33,587 nucleotides of DNA. It comes from JACCZR01 sp035296565 (GTDB taxonomy: Bacteria > Actinomycetota > Thermoleophilia > Solirubrobacterales > Thermoleophilaceae). The stretch is taken from contig DATHAQ010000066.1 of assembly GCA_035296565.1 (NCBI GenBank), positions 1 through 33,587 of the forward strand, in the 5' to 3' direction. A program made the position numbers and the translations under genes. Below are positions 21,396-30,246 of the stretch, piece after piece. The number at the start of each line of letters is the position of its first letter. The first letter of the stretch is position 1. The notes beneath the pieces are model-generated. The model had not been told where the DNA came from and did no database searches. It was given only the letters and a program-made list of their open reading frames with translations.

Positions 21396-24382
21396 CCTCC
21401 CGCACCCGCAACCTCTCGATCCTCGGGGCGACGATCCTGCTGATCGTCCTGGCCCTGCTGGTGATCCTCCCCGGGACGCCCCTCTCACAGAAGACGGTGC
21501 TCGGCCTGGACCTGCGCGGCGGCGTCGAGCTCGTCTACGAGGCGCGGCCCACGCCGAAGGTCCCCCAGGTCACTCCCGAGGCCGTCCAGGACGCGATCAC
21601 CACGATCCGCAAGCGCACCGACGCCCTTGGCGTCTCCGAGCCGGAGATCCAGCAGGCGGGCGCCAACCAGATCTCGATCGGCCTACCCGACGTCGACAAC
21701 GCCGACCGCGCCATCGAGCAGGTGGGCACCACCGCCCAGCTGCAGTTCTACGACTGGGAGCCGAACATCCTCGGCAAGCGCGGACCCGACTCGCCGTTCA
21801 CCGGATCCCGGGCGCTCTACGAGGCGGTGCAGCTCGCGTCGAAGTCGAAGCCCAAGGCGGAGAAGACCGACCTCCCGTCGGACAACCCGCGCAACCTCAC
21901 CCCGGAGGAGGCCGACAAACAGAACGACTCGTCGAAGGACAAGTACTACCTCTTCGGCCCGGACAAGCAGCTGATCACCGGGCCCGACGCCTCCTGCAAG
22001 GAGCTGCTGTCCGACTACGAGCCCCGGGGCGACCCGGGCAACCGCAGCTACGCGAAGGGAACGGCGTGCGCGAAGGAGCTGCGCGCTCTGGGCGACGGCG
22101 GTCCCGCGCAGGCCAGCATCGTCCTCAAGGTGCCCCAGGGAATCGTGGTGGTGGAGGCCGAGCGGGCCAAGAACCAGCCCGCGCGGATCAAGAAGTACTT
22201 CGTGCTGGAGGACGACTCCGAGCTCTCCGGCGCCGAGATCACCAACCCCGAGGCGGCGACCGACCAGCAGACCCAGGAGCCGATCGTGTCGATGCAGTTC
22301 ACCGACACGGGGCGCAAGGCCTTCGCGGCCGCTACCAGGCGCGAGGCCCAGCGGGGGGCGAACCAGCTGTTGCCCCCGGGCACGCCGCGCGAGCAGGCCT
22401 TCCAGCGCTTCGCGATCACGCTCGACAACAAGATCGTCTCGCTGGCGACTATCGACTTCGCCGAGAACCCGGAGGGGATCGACGGCCGCACCGGGGCGCA
22501 GATCAACGGCATCGGCAGCGTGCCGGAGACGCAGGACCTCGCCGAGAGCCTGCGCATCGGCGCGCTGCCCATCGAGCTCAAGCTGATCTCCCAAACGCAG
22601 GTCTCGGCCAGCCTCGGCCAGCAGGCACTCGACCAGGGCCTGACCGCCGGCCTGGTCGGCCTTCTGCTCACGATCGTGTTCCTGGTCCTCTTCTACCGCG
22701 TGCTCGGCGGGGTGGCCGCCGTGGCGCTCGTGATCTACGCGGTGCTGCTGTTCGCCGTGGTCAAGCTCATCCCGATCACGCTCACCCTGCCCGGCATCGC
22801 GGGACTCGTCCTGACCCTGGCGGTGGCCGCGGACGCGAACGTCGTCATGTACGAGCGGATCAAGGAAGAGGCGAGAGCGGGCAGGTCGATACCCGCGGCC
22901 ATCACCGGCGGCTACGGCAAGGCGCTGAGGACGATCATCGACGCCAACGTCGTGACCATCGGCGTGGCGTTCGTGCTGTTCACGCTCGCCACCGCGGGCG
23001 TCAAGGGCTTCGCCTTCACGCTGGGTATCGGCACGATCATCTCGCTGCTCACTGCGGTGCTCGCCACCTCAGCGATCCTCGGGACCCTGGCGCGCTCGCG
23101 CCTGCTCTCTTCGCGCTTCGCGCTGGGCGCCGGGAAGCTGAGGGCGGGGTGGCGCTTCGACTTCATGGGGTACTCGAAGTTCTTCTTCTCGTTCTCGGGC
23201 GCAGTCCTGGTGGCGGGCGCGCTGGCGATCGCCGGCCTGGGGTTGAACTTCGGCATCGACTTCGAGTCCGGCACCCGTATCACGACCCCGCTCGAGCAGA
23301 AGGCCACCGTCGACCAGGTGCGCGACGTGCTCGGTCCGCTCGGCTACGGCGACGCCGAGGTCCAGTCGGTCGAGGACCCCGAGCTCGGGTCGAACATCGT
23401 GCAGATCTCCACCGGAACCCTGCGCCCGGAGGAGGTGGCCCGCGTCCAGGACACCCTGGACCAGCGCTTCGGGATCGATCAGTCGGAGTTCACGAGCTCA
23501 TCCGTGGGCCCGACCTTCGGGACCCAGATCGCCAAGACCGCGCTGCTGGCGATCTTCGTCTCCCTGATTTTGATCTCGCTCTACATCGGGCTTAGATTCG
23601 AGCTCAAGTACGCCGTCCCGGTGCTCGTCGCGTTGTGCCACGACCTGCTGATCACCGCGGGCGTATACGCCCTGTTCGGGCGTGAGGTCACCACGGCAAC
23701 CGTCGCGGCGCTGCTCACCATTCTCGGCTACTCGCTCTACGACACGATCATCGTGTTCGACCGAATACGCGAGAACGTGCCGCGCATGCCGCGGGCGACG
23801 TACTCGCAGATCGTCAACCGCTCGATGTCCGAGGTTCTCACCCGGTCGCTGGTGACCAGCTTCTCGGCGCTGATGCCGATCGCCGCGCTGATGCTGTTCG
23901 GCGGCGAAACCCTGCGCGACTTCGCCTTCGCCCTGCTCGTCGGCGTCTTCTCCGGCGCCTACTCCTCGATCTTCATCGCCGCGCCGGTGCTGGTGGAGTG
24001 GAAGGAGCGCGAGCCGCTCTACCGCCGCCGGCGCAAGCTGGTGCGCCAGGCCAACAACGGGACCATCCCCGCCTTCGCCAACGAGGGCGCCGCTCCCACC
24101 GCCGAGGAGGGGCGGCCGGCGCGCGCCGCCGCGGACAACCGCGCGCAGCGTTCGAAGCGCCGGGCGCGGGCCGCCGCCCAGACGCCTCCGGAGACCGCAC
24201 CGCCGCCCGCCGCCGCGGCCACCGAGGAGCCTCCTGCCGCTGCCCCGGAGGGCGACGGGGACGGCGACACCCCCACGCAGCGGCCGAGCCGGACGACCAG
24301 CACCACCTCGAGCACGGGCGGCGCCCGCCGGTCCAAGCCGAAGAGCAAGCGCCCTCGCAACCGAAAGCACGGGAGGAGGTAG
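21392..24382 (+). CDS. secDF: Single-chain SecD-SecF protein translocase accessory subunit
   Basis: 996 residues from GTG 21392. The SecD half has an N-terminal helix, TVLGLDLRGGVELVYEA (about 35-51), large periplasm-side domains and a block of five helices (about 418-570) with VLTLAVAADANVVMYERIKE. The SecF half starts near 588 (FDFMGYSKFFFSFSG, LNFGIDFESGTRI) and has its own helices with LGYSLYDTIIVFDRIREN near 780. Asp and Arg residues of the proton path in these motifs are present. SecDF uses the proton gradient to pull secreted proteins through SecYEG. Many actinobacteria have separate secD and secF; here they are fused. Residues 870-996 are a long Ala/Pro/Arg-rich cytosolic tail, probably disordered. 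Confidence 0.96.
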   Translation: MTSRTRNLSILGATILLIVLALLVILPGTPLSQKTVLGLDLRGGVELVYEARPTPKVPQVTPEAVQDAITTIRKRTDALGVSEPEIQQAGANQISIGLPDVDNADRAIEQVGTTAQLQFYDWEPNILGKRGPDSPFTGSRALYEAVQLASKSKPKAEKTDLPSDNPRNLTPEEADKQNDSSKDKYYLFGPDKQLITGPDASCKELLSDYEPRGDPGNRSYAKGTACAKELRALGDGGPAQASIVLKVPQGIVVVEAERAKNQPARIKKYFVLEDDSELSGAEITNPEAATDQQTQEPIVSMQFTDTGRKAFAAATRREAQRGANQLLPPGTPREQAFQRFAITLDNKIVSLATIDFAENPEGIDGRTGAQINGIGSVPETQDLAESLRIGALPIELKLISQTQVSASLGQQALDQGLTAGLVGLLLTIVFLVLFYRVLGGVAAVALVIYAVLLFAVVKLIPITLTLPGIAGLVLTLAVAADANVVMYERIKEEARAGRSIPAAITGGYGKALRTIIDANVVTIGVAFVLFTLATAGVKGFAFTLGIGTIISLLTAVLATSAILGTLARSRLLSSRFALGAGKLRAGWRFDFMGYSKFFFSFSGAVLVAGALAIAGLGLNFGIDFESGTRITTPLEQKATVDQVRDVLGPLGYGDAEVQSVEDPELGSNIVQISTGTLRPEEVARVQDTLDQRFGIDQSEFTSSSVGPTFGTQIAKTALLAIFVSLILISLYIGLRFELKYAVPVLVALCHDLLITAGVYALFGREVTTATVAALLTILGYSLYDTIIVFDRIRENVPRMPRATYSQIVNRSMSEVLTRSLVTSFSALMPIAALMLFGGETLRDFAFALLVGVFSGAYSSIFIAAPVLVEWKEREPLYRRRRKLVRQANNGTIPAFANEGAAPTAEEGRPARAAADNRAQRSKRRARAAAQTPPETAPPPAAAATEEPPAAAPEGDGDGDTPTQRPSRTTSTTSSTGGARRSKPKSKRPRNRKHGRR

Positions 24383-24386
24383 GCCG

Positions 24387-24668
24387 ATGTCGATGCTCGT
24401 CTGGGTCATGATGGGGATCGCGGTCTGGCACTTCACCGTGTTCGTCCCCGACCGCTTCTACGGCGGCATCGTGCTGGCCTTCGTGGCCGCGGTGGTGGGC
24501 TCGGCCGTGTTCGGTCTGATCGTGAGCGGCTTCACCGTCCCCGGCCAGAACGACACCGACCTCGTGCAGGCTCTGATCGCCATCCCGGGCGCGGTCATCG
24601 CGCTCGCCGCGTTGTACTTCTACGGCAGCCGCATGGACGCGGCGGCCGGGATCGACCGCAGCATCTAG
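24387..24668 (+). CDS. Small polytopic membrane protein
   Basis: 93 residues from ATG 24387 with a strong GGAGGAGG upstream, partly inside the end of secDF. Three hydrophobic segments are seen: MLVWVMMGIAVWHFTVFV, GIVLAFVAAVVGSAVFGLIV and ALIAIPGAVIALAALYFYG. The pattern resembles the small transglycosylase-associated-type membrane proteins that are common as hypotheticals in actinobacteria. It follows secDF by 4 bases and is probably co-transcribed. There are no catalytic residues and its function is unknown. Confidence 0.8.
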   Translation: MSMLVWVMMGIAVWHFTVFVPDRFYGGIVLAFVAAVVGSAVFGLIVSGFTVPGQNDTDLVQALIAIPGAVIALAALYFYGSRMDAAAGIDRSI

Positions 24669-24710
24669 CCCGGGCGGGGCGAACCCCGGCGTTCCGTCGG
24701 CTCCGACTCG

Positions 24711-24716
24711 CAGAAT
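24711..24716 (+). promoter_or_regulatory. Probable -10 box of a leaderless promoter (recJ)
   Basis: CAGAAT ends exactly 7 bases before the ATG at 24724, as at ruvC. It overlaps the earlier in-frame ATG at 24715, which argues for the later start. Confidence 0.5.
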
Positions 24717-24723
24717 GAGTCGG

Positions 24724-27183
24724 ATGTCCGACCGCCCCTCCCGCTGGGTCGCGCCCCCATACTCGGTCGGGCGTGCCGTACGGCTCTCCGATGAGCTGGG
24801 GCTGCCGCTCGAGGTGGCCACCGTGCTCGCCCGGCGGGGGTTCGAGGCACCCGAGGAGGCGCGCGAGTTCATGGCCGCCGAGCGGCGCGAGGACCCGGCC
24901 GCGCTGCCCGGCGCGCCGGAGGCCTGCGAGCTGATCCTGAAACACGTCGGGCGCGGCTCGCCGATCGTGGTGCACGGCGACTACGACGTCGATGGAGTGT
25001 GCTCGACGGCGCTCGCCGTGGAGACCCTGCGCGCGCTGGGCGCCTCGCCGCGCTGGCGGCTGCCCAGCCGCTCCGAGGGCTATGGCCTCTCGCGGGAGAC
25101 GGTGCGGGAGGTCGCGGCTCAGGGCGCCGGCCTTCTCATCACCGTGGACTGCGGCGTCACCGCCGTGGAGGAGGTCGCCGCCGCGCGGGACGCCGGGCTC
25201 GACGTGCTGGTCACCGACCACCACCGCCCGGGTGACCAGCTGCCGGACTGCCCGCTAGTGCACCCCGCCCTCGGGAGTTTCGGCACACCCGAGTTGTGCG
25301 CCGCGGGGGTTGCGCTGAAGCTCTCCGAGGCGTTGTTCTCCGCCGCGGGGCGCGACCCGCGAGAGGCCGAGGCCGGCCTGGACCTGGCCGCGCTGGCGAC
25401 GGTGTGCGACCTGGTTCCGCTGCGAGGCGAGAACCGCCGCATCGTGCGCGAGGGGTTGGCGGCGATGGCGCGCTCGCCGCGGGTTGGTCTGCGCGCATTG
25501 ATGAAGGTCTCGGCGCTGGACCCGGCCGAGCTCTCCGCCCAGGCGCTCGGCTTTCGCCTGGGCCCCCGCATCAACGCGGCCGGCCGGCTGAGCCGCGCCG
25601 ACGCCCCGCTCGAGCTGATGCTCTGCCGGGAGCCCGAGCGGGCGGACGAGATCGCCCAGGAGCTCGACGGCCTCAACCACGACCGCCGCGAGGCGGAGAC
25701 GCGCATCCTGTTCGCGGCCGAGGCGGCGGCCTCGGCCCACGCCAACCGCGCGGCGATGGTCGTCGCCGGCGAGGGCTGGCACCCGGGGGTCGTGGGCATC
25801 GTGGCCTCACGCCTGGTCGAGCGTTGGCACCGCCCGTGCGTGGTGGCCGCGATCGCCGAGGACGGGACGGTCAAGGGATCCGGGCGCTCGATATCCGCCT
25901 ACGACCTGCACGCCGGCCTGGGCGCCTGCGCGCCGCTGCTCATCCGCTTCGGCGGCCACCGCATGGCGGCGGGCGTGGAGCTGAGGGCCGACTCGCTGCC
26001 CGCCTTCGCCGACGCGCTCGCCGAGCACGCAGCGGCGGCCCTGACCCCCGCGGACCTGATACCCGAGGAGCGCGTAGACGCCGTGCTGCCCGCCGGCGCG
26101 CTCGGCTTGGAGCTCGCCGAGGCCATGGAGGCGCTCGGGCCCTTCGGCATGGGCAACCCGCAGCCGACGCTGCTCGTGCCCTCGGCACGGGTCGAGTCGG
26201 TGACCGGCATGGGCTCCGAGCGTCAGCACGCGCGCTTCACCCTCACCTCGGGCGGCGCGCGGGCACGGGCGGTGGCCTTCGGGTCCACCCCTCGCTCGCT
26301 CGAGGCCTGCACGGGTGAGGGGCCCTGCGACGTCGCCTTCCGCCTCGAGCGCAACCGCTGGAACGGCGTGGTCGAGCCGCGGGTGCTGTTGCGCGCCGTC
26401 GGCCCGTCGCGTGCCGGCTCGGTGCGCTCCCTCGATGACGAGGAGCCGCTGTGGGAGGCGATTGACCACGAGCTGAGCGCCGACCCGTCGCTGCCCTGGC
26501 CGGCGCCCGGCGCGCCCACCCGCGCGGTCCTGGACCGCCGTGGCCGCGGCGTTGCCGGCGTGGCCGGCGACCTGCTCAGCAGCGGCGAGCCGACGCTGGT
26601 GGTGTGCGCGGACGTCGCGCGGCGGCGGGCCGGCCTCGAGCAGCTGGTCGCGGGCATGGCGCCCGGCGGATGTCTCGATGCGGTCAGCCTCGACCGCCTG
26701 GCGCGCAGCCCGGCCCTCGCCGAGGGCTACACGCACCTGGTCGCACTGGATCCGCCGCTCGCCAGAGGTGGCCGCGACCTGCTGGCCGCCGTGCCGGCCC
26801 GAGGCTTCGTCCATCTGGCGTGGGGCGCGCCCGAGTGGGAGTTCGCGCTCGCCGTCTGGCGGGCGGGGCTCGACCTGCGCCCGGCGCTGGCCGCCGTCTA
26901 CCGCGCCCTGCGCGAGACCGGAGCCTGCCGCGGCGCCGAGCTGGAGCGTCTGCTCCGGGGCGACGGCGCCCACCCGCGGGCCGCGGGCACCTGCGGCCGG
27001 GTGGTGCGGGTGCTGACAGAGCTCAGCCTGGTCGAGGTGGAGGACGGGCCCGAGCCGCTGCTGCGGGTCACCGACGCGTCGCGTACCGAGCTCGAACGCT
27101 CGGGGGCCTACCGCGCCTACGCGGCGCGGCTCGAGGGGCTCTCCGCCGGAATCGCCGCGGCCGTGCCCGGGCGCGCCGCCTGA
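24724..27183 (+). CDS. recJ: Single-stranded-DNA-specific exonuclease RecJ
   Basis: 819 residues from ATG 24724 (ATG 24715 would add three). RecJ degrades single-stranded DNA 5' to 3' in recombination and repair. The DHH domain has HGDYDVDG (84-91), TVDCG (140-144) and TDHHRPGD (164-171) plus LATVCDLVPL; the DHHA1 domain has GWHPGVVGIVASRL, GSGRSI and RFGGHRMAAG near 410; the OB domain follows (GMGNPQPTLLVPSARV). The last ~250 residues are an extra C-terminal region, as in the long RecJ forms of Bacillus and Deinococcus, ending in a winged-helix-like part (VYRALRETGACRGAELERLL). It lies near ruvCAB, so DNA repair genes cluster here. Confidence 0.96.
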   Translation: MSDRPSRWVAPPYSVGRAVRLSDELGLPLEVATVLARRGFEAPEEAREFMAAERREDPAALPGAPEACELILKHVGRGSPIVVHGDYDVDGVCSTALAVETLRALGASPRWRLPSRSEGYGLSRETVREVAAQGAGLLITVDCGVTAVEEVAAARDAGLDVLVTDHHRPGDQLPDCPLVHPALGSFGTPELCAAGVALKLSEALFSAAGRDPREAEAGLDLAALATVCDLVPLRGENRRIVREGLAAMARSPRVGLRALMKVSALDPAELSAQALGFRLGPRINAAGRLSRADAPLELMLCREPERADEIAQELDGLNHDRREAETRILFAAEAAASAHANRAAMVVAGEGWHPGVVGIVASRLVERWHRPCVVAAIAEDGTVKGSGRSISAYDLHAGLGACAPLLIRFGGHRMAAGVELRADSLPAFADALAEHAAAALTPADLIPEERVDAVLPAGALGLELAEAMEALGPFGMGNPQPTLLVPSARVESVTGMGSERQHARFTLTSGGARARAVAFGSTPRSLEACTGEGPCDVAFRLERNRWNGVVEPRVLLRAVGPSRAGSVRSLDDEEPLWEAIDHELSADPSLPWPAPGAPTRAVLDRRGRGVAGVAGDLLSSGEPTLVVCADVARRRAGLEQLVAGMAPGGCLDAVSLDRLARSPALAEGYTHLVALDPPLARGGRDLLAAVPARGFVHLAWGAPEWEFALAVWRAGLDLRPALAAVYRALRETGACRGAELERLLRGDGAHPRAAGTCGRVVRVLTELSLVEVEDGPEPLLRVTDASRTELERSGAYRAYAARLEGLSAGIAAAVPGRAA

Positions 27184-27192
27184 CCAGCCGCT

Positions 27193-27198
27193 TAGGGT
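27193..27198 (+). promoter_or_regulatory. Probable -10 box of a leaderless promoter (cysC)
   Basis: TAGGGT ends exactly 7 bases before the GTG at 27206. There is no Shine-Dalgarno sequence. It lies just after the recJ stop. Confidence 0.5.
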
Positions 27199-27205
27199 TC
27201 ACGGG

Positions 27206-27742
27206 GTGGAGGAGGCGGTACGCGCGCCCGGGGGCGCGACGGTGTGGTTCACAGGCCTGCCTGCAGCGGGCAAGACCACGGTGGCCCGGGCGCTCGAGGT
27301 CAAGCTTCGGGAGCAGGGGCGGACGGTACTGTGGCTCGACGGCGACGAGTTGCGCCGCGGCGTCTGCCGCGACCTGGGGTTCAGCGCCGAGGACCGCGCG
27401 GAGAACGTGCGCCGGGCGGGCGAGATCGCATGCCTGGTCGCCGGGGCGGGCGTGGTGGCCGTCGTGTCCCTGGTCTCCCCCTACGCGGCCGACCGCGCCG
27501 CGGTCCGGGCTCGCCACGCCGAGCACGGCGCGCAGTTCACCGAGGTGCACGTCGCGACGCCGCCCGAGGTCTGCGAGCAGCGCGACCCCAAGGGCCTGTG
27601 GGCCCGCGCGCGGGCGGGGGAGCTGACGAGCTTCACCGGAGTGGACGACCCCTACGAGGCGCCCGAGGCACCCGAGTTGGCGGTGGGGCCGTGGCAGACC
27701 CCTGAGGAGGCCGCCGCGGAGGTGCTGGCCCGGCTGGGCTAG
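27206..27742 (+). CDS. cysC: Adenylylsulfate (APS) kinase
   Basis: 178 residues from GTG 27206. CysC phosphorylates APS to PAPS with ATP in the cytosol. Seen: P-loop GLPAAGKT (17-24), LDGDELRRG (44-52, APS binding), FSAEDRAENVRRAGEIACLV, VSLVSPYAADR and the lid KGLWARARAGELTSFTGVDD then PYEAP. The P-loop Ser-Gly of most family members is Ala-Ala here, which keeps the G-x4-GK-T pattern. ATP sulfurylase genes are not in the window. PAPS may serve sulfate assimilation or sulfation of glycans; the neighbouring sugar epimerase is only weak evidence for the latter. Its TAG stop shares a CTAG with the convergent gene. Confidence 0.93.
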   Translation: MEEAVRAPGGATVWFTGLPAAGKTTVARALEVKLREQGRTVLWLDGDELRRGVCRDLGFSAEDRAENVRRAGEIACLVAGAGVVAVVSLVSPYAADRAAVRARHAEHGAQFTEVHVATPPEVCEQRDPKGLWARARAGELTSFTGVDDPYEAPEAPELAVGPWQTPEEAAAEVLARLG

Positions 27743-28635
27743 TAACCCCGCGCCACCGCCGCGAGCGCCTCGCGCAGGCTCGTGACGGCCGTCCAGCCGA
27801 CCAGCTCGCGCGCCCCGGAGGGGTCGCTCAGCAACACCGGGCGGTCGGTGGGGCGCAGCCGGGCGGTGTCCGTCACAACGCGCAGCTCTTTGCCGAGCGC
27901 CCGTCCTAGCTCGCGCACGAGCGTGTGGCCGTCGACCGCTTCGCCCGAGCCCAGGTTGACCGTGGCCGGGCGGCCGGGGAGGGCCTGGAGGCCGGCCGCC
28001 ACGTCGTCGACGAACACGTAGTCGCGGCGGCTGTCGAGGTTGCCCAGCCGCAGCTCGTCCCCGCGGGCGGCCTGGGTCACGATCTCGGGCACGAGGTGGG
28101 GGTTGGTCTCGCCGGGCCCGATCACGTTGAACAGGCGGGCGATGCCGACCGGCACGCCGGTGCGCCGCTCCCAGAGCCGAACGGCCTGCTCGGACCACAG
28201 CTTGGAGTGGCCGTAGACATCGTCGGGTGCGAGGGGGGAGGTCTCGTGATGGGCGCGCTCCGAGGGCTTGTAAACCGCCCCGGTGGAGGCCAGCACCAAC
28301 GACTGGGGGAGGTGGCTTCGCTCCAGCGCCGTCAGCAGCGACTGCGTGCCCACCACGTTGACCGACAGCGCCGCCGGCGGGTCGGCGTTGCAGGCGGGCA
28401 CGAAGTGGATGGCGGCGAGGTGGAAGACCGTGCTCGGCCGCAGGGCGGCGACGAGCTCCCCCAGAGCGCTGGTGTCGCGCACGTCCAGCTCGGCGAGCTG
28501 GACCCCCGGGGGCAGGCTCTCGGGTCGGCCGCGGCTGAGGTCGTCGAGGGCGACCACGTCCTGACCGGCTTCGAAGAGCCGGGCCACGAGACGAGAGCCC
28601 ACGAAGCCGCAGGCGCCGGTGACCAGGGCGCTCAC
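27739..28635 (-). CDS. NAD-dependent sugar epimerase/dehydratase (extended SDR)
   Basis: 298 residues from GTG 28635; the longer open frame upstream is antisense-like within the next gene and rich in Arg/Pro. The Rossmann motif VTGACGFVGSRL (GxxGxxG, 7-13) binds NAD; LDDLSRG, FHLAAIHFVP, the active site ASTGAVY with S117/T118 and YGHSK (Tyr141, Lys145), then RLFNVIGPGETNPHLVPEIV and RDYVFVDDVA are the expected landmarks of UDP-glucose 4-epimerase-like enzymes. The substrate is probably a nucleotide sugar for surface glycans. It lies 22 bases after the exported low-complexity protein gene in the same direction, and overlaps the cysC 3' end by four bases. Confidence 0.92.
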   Translation of the reverse strand: MSALVTGACGFVGSRLVARLFEAGQDVVALDDLSRGRPESLPPGVQLAELDVRDTSALGELVAALRPSTVFHLAAIHFVPACNADPPAALSVNVVGTQSLLTALERSHLPQSLVLASTGAVYKPSERAHHETSPLAPDDVYGHSKLWSEQAVRLWERRTGVPVGIARLFNVIGPGETNPHLVPEIVTQAARGDELRLGNLDSRRDYVFVDDVAAGLQALPGRPATVNLGSGEAVDGHTLVRELGRALGKELRVVTDTARLRPTDRPVLLSDPSGARELVGWTAVTSLREALAAVARGY

Positions 28636-28657
28636 GGGGGTGAAGCTAGTGGGAGGG

Positions 28658-30142
28658 TCAGCGGCGCCGGCGCCCGCGAAGGCGCCGCGAGAGCAGGCTG
28701 CCCACGGCAAGCGAGGCGAGTCCCGAGGCCACGGCCGCGGCCTGGCGCCGGCGCCCAGGCACCCCGGGAGGTGGCTGAGCGGCGGGCTCGGACGCCCGCG
28801 CGCGGGGTGGCTCGGGCTGCGGCTCGGCGTGGGGCTGCGGTTTCGCCGCAGCGGGCTCCGCGGTCGCACCTGGCCCCGTCGTCGCGGCCTCCGGCGCTGC
28901 GCCCTCCGGCTCCGCTGCCGGTTCGTGGGGCATTGGCTCGCGCAGCTCGGGCTGACGAGGCGGGGGCGGGGTCCACCAGGCGGTGTCGCGCCGGGACGGC
29001 GTGTCGGGCGGGGCGGGCGTGGCCGCCTGAGGAGCAAGGGCGGCCGGAGCTGCGGGCGGCGCCGTGGGTGCCGCTGCCGGCGTCCCGGCCCCGAACACGG
29101 TGGCCGAGCGGCGCCGAACGAGGACGAAGGCAAGGGGCGCGAGCAGGACGAGCAGGAGGAGTAGCAGTGCGGGCGCCGGGCCGTCGCCCGCCGGCGAGCC
29201 TGTGTTCGACGCCGCCGCGACGGGCGGACCGTCGTCCTCGCTCAGTTCGTCGCCGGAGGCCGCGCGGGCGCCCAGCACCTGGCCGGCCGAGACGGTGTCA
29301 AGCTGGGCCGCGTCGGCGTCGGGGCCGCCGGCCATCGTGGTCACCGTTCGCAGGGCGGGCGCGCCGCCGGTCACGACGGCCACGGTTGCGATGGCCATCT
29401 GCTCCGAGCGCGAGTCGCCGAAGGACGCGGCCGAGCCGCCGAAGGACAGCGCCGAGCCGCCGGCGCAGCCGGTCGAGCGGGCGGCTTCGCGCAGGCCGCG
29501 CAGTCCCGAGCGCTCGCCGTCATGGACGCGGCGCGGGCTCGTACCGAGAGGGCGGGCGACCGCGGAACGGGAGCGGGCGGGTCCGGAGATGCCGGAGCGC
29601 ATGATCAGCACCCGCCGCTCGAAGGAGGAGACGACGCCGAGGCAGCCACGCAGGCGGCGCACGCCGCGGCGCAGGGCACGTCGCTCGCGGGCGGCGCGGA
29701 TGCGGCGCTGGCGAGGCGTGAGCCGGGGCGAGGAGGCTCCGCGCGAGCTGGCGGCCGACGCGCTGCCCGCGTCGCCCTGCGGCGAACCGCCGCCGGCCGA
29801 GCCGGCGCCCCCCGGGTACCCGCCGGCGCCAGGGCCGGAGACGCCCGACCCCGAGTAGCTGCTGCCGGCCGCGCCGCCCCCGCCGGGAAGCGAGCCCCCG
29901 AGGCGCTGGACCGGTCCGTCCGACCCGGTGGGCGACGAGGGGACGCGGACCTGGGGCACCTGGACGTCGGGCGTCCTGACCTGGACCTTCGGCAGGGAGG
30001 GCGAGAGCTGGGGCACGTCGACCTGGACGTCGGGCAGCTGGGCCGAGGTTCCATCCTGGATCCCCAGGGTCGCTGCGTCTGCGGAAGTCGCCGTTGCTGC
30101 CACGGCGATCAGGCTTGCGAAGAGCACCCTGCTGCGGCTCAT
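28658..30142 (-). CDS. Exported single-pass protein, low complexity, with a sigma-region-4-like segment
   Basis: 494 residues from ATG 30142 with AGGGAG upstream. A signal peptide (1-23, LFASLIAVAATATSADA) is followed by a Pro-Val repeat stretch (37-68: PDVQVDVPQL, PKVQVRTPDVQVPQVRVP) and a Gly/Ser-rich linker. A basic helical part (141-226) contains RGCLGVVSSFERRVLIMRSG, SAVARPLGTSPRRVHDGERS and GLRGLREAARSTGC, a layout like region 4 of sigma-70 factors. One membrane helix follows (324-342, ALLLLLLVLLAPLAFVLV), then a Pro/Ala-rich tail and a final basic helix. By simple topology the HTH-like part lies outside the membrane, which is odd for a DNA-binding fold. I cannot assign a function. The gene is divergent from rel. 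Confidence 0.75.
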   Translation of the reverse strand: MSRSRVLFASLIAVAATATSADAATLGIQDGTSAQLPDVQVDVPQLSPSLPKVQVRTPDVQVPQVRVPSSPTGSDGPVQRLGGSLPGGGGAAGSSYSGSGVSGPGAGGYPGGAGSAGGGSPQGDAGSASAASSRGASSPRLTPRQRRIRAARERRALRRGVRRLRGCLGVVSSFERRVLIMRSGISGPARSRSAVARPLGTSPRRVHDGERSGLRGLREAARSTGCAGGSALSFGGSAASFGDSRSEQMAIATVAVVTGGAPALRTVTTMAGGPDADAAQLDTVSAGQVLGARAASGDELSEDDGPPVAAASNTGSPAGDGPAPALLLLLLVLLAPLAFVLVRRRSATVFGAGTPAAAPTAPPAAPAALAPQAATPAPPDTPSRRDTAWWTPPPPRQPELREPMPHEPAAEPEGAAPEAATTGPGATAEPAAAKPQPHAEPQPEPPRARASEPAAQPPPGVPGRRRQAAAVASGLASLAVGSLLSRRLRGRRRR

Positions 30143-30233
30143 TCAGTCTTCTCCCTGGGCTTGCGGGCACTCCCTGCCCGCGAAGGGGGGCTATACCCGG
30201 GGGTCGCTCGCCTCTAAACGGCCGCGCTCCGCC

Positions 30234-30239
30234 TAGAAT
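30234..30239 (+). promoter_or_regulatory. Probable -10 box of a leaderless promoter (rel)
   Basis: TAGAAT ends exactly 7 bases before the ATG at 30247. The best -10 match of the window, with no Shine-Dalgarno sequence before the start. The 104-base divergent region also has a GCGGGCA/TGCCCGC hairpin near 30160-30180. Confidence 0.6.
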
Positions 30240-30246
30240 CAGTGCA

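Noticed and set aside
27925..29604. A 559-codon plus-strand frame antisense to the epimerase and exported protein
   Set aside because: Its sequence is the antisense of two supported genes; there are no domains, and composition is typical of GC-rich shadow frames.
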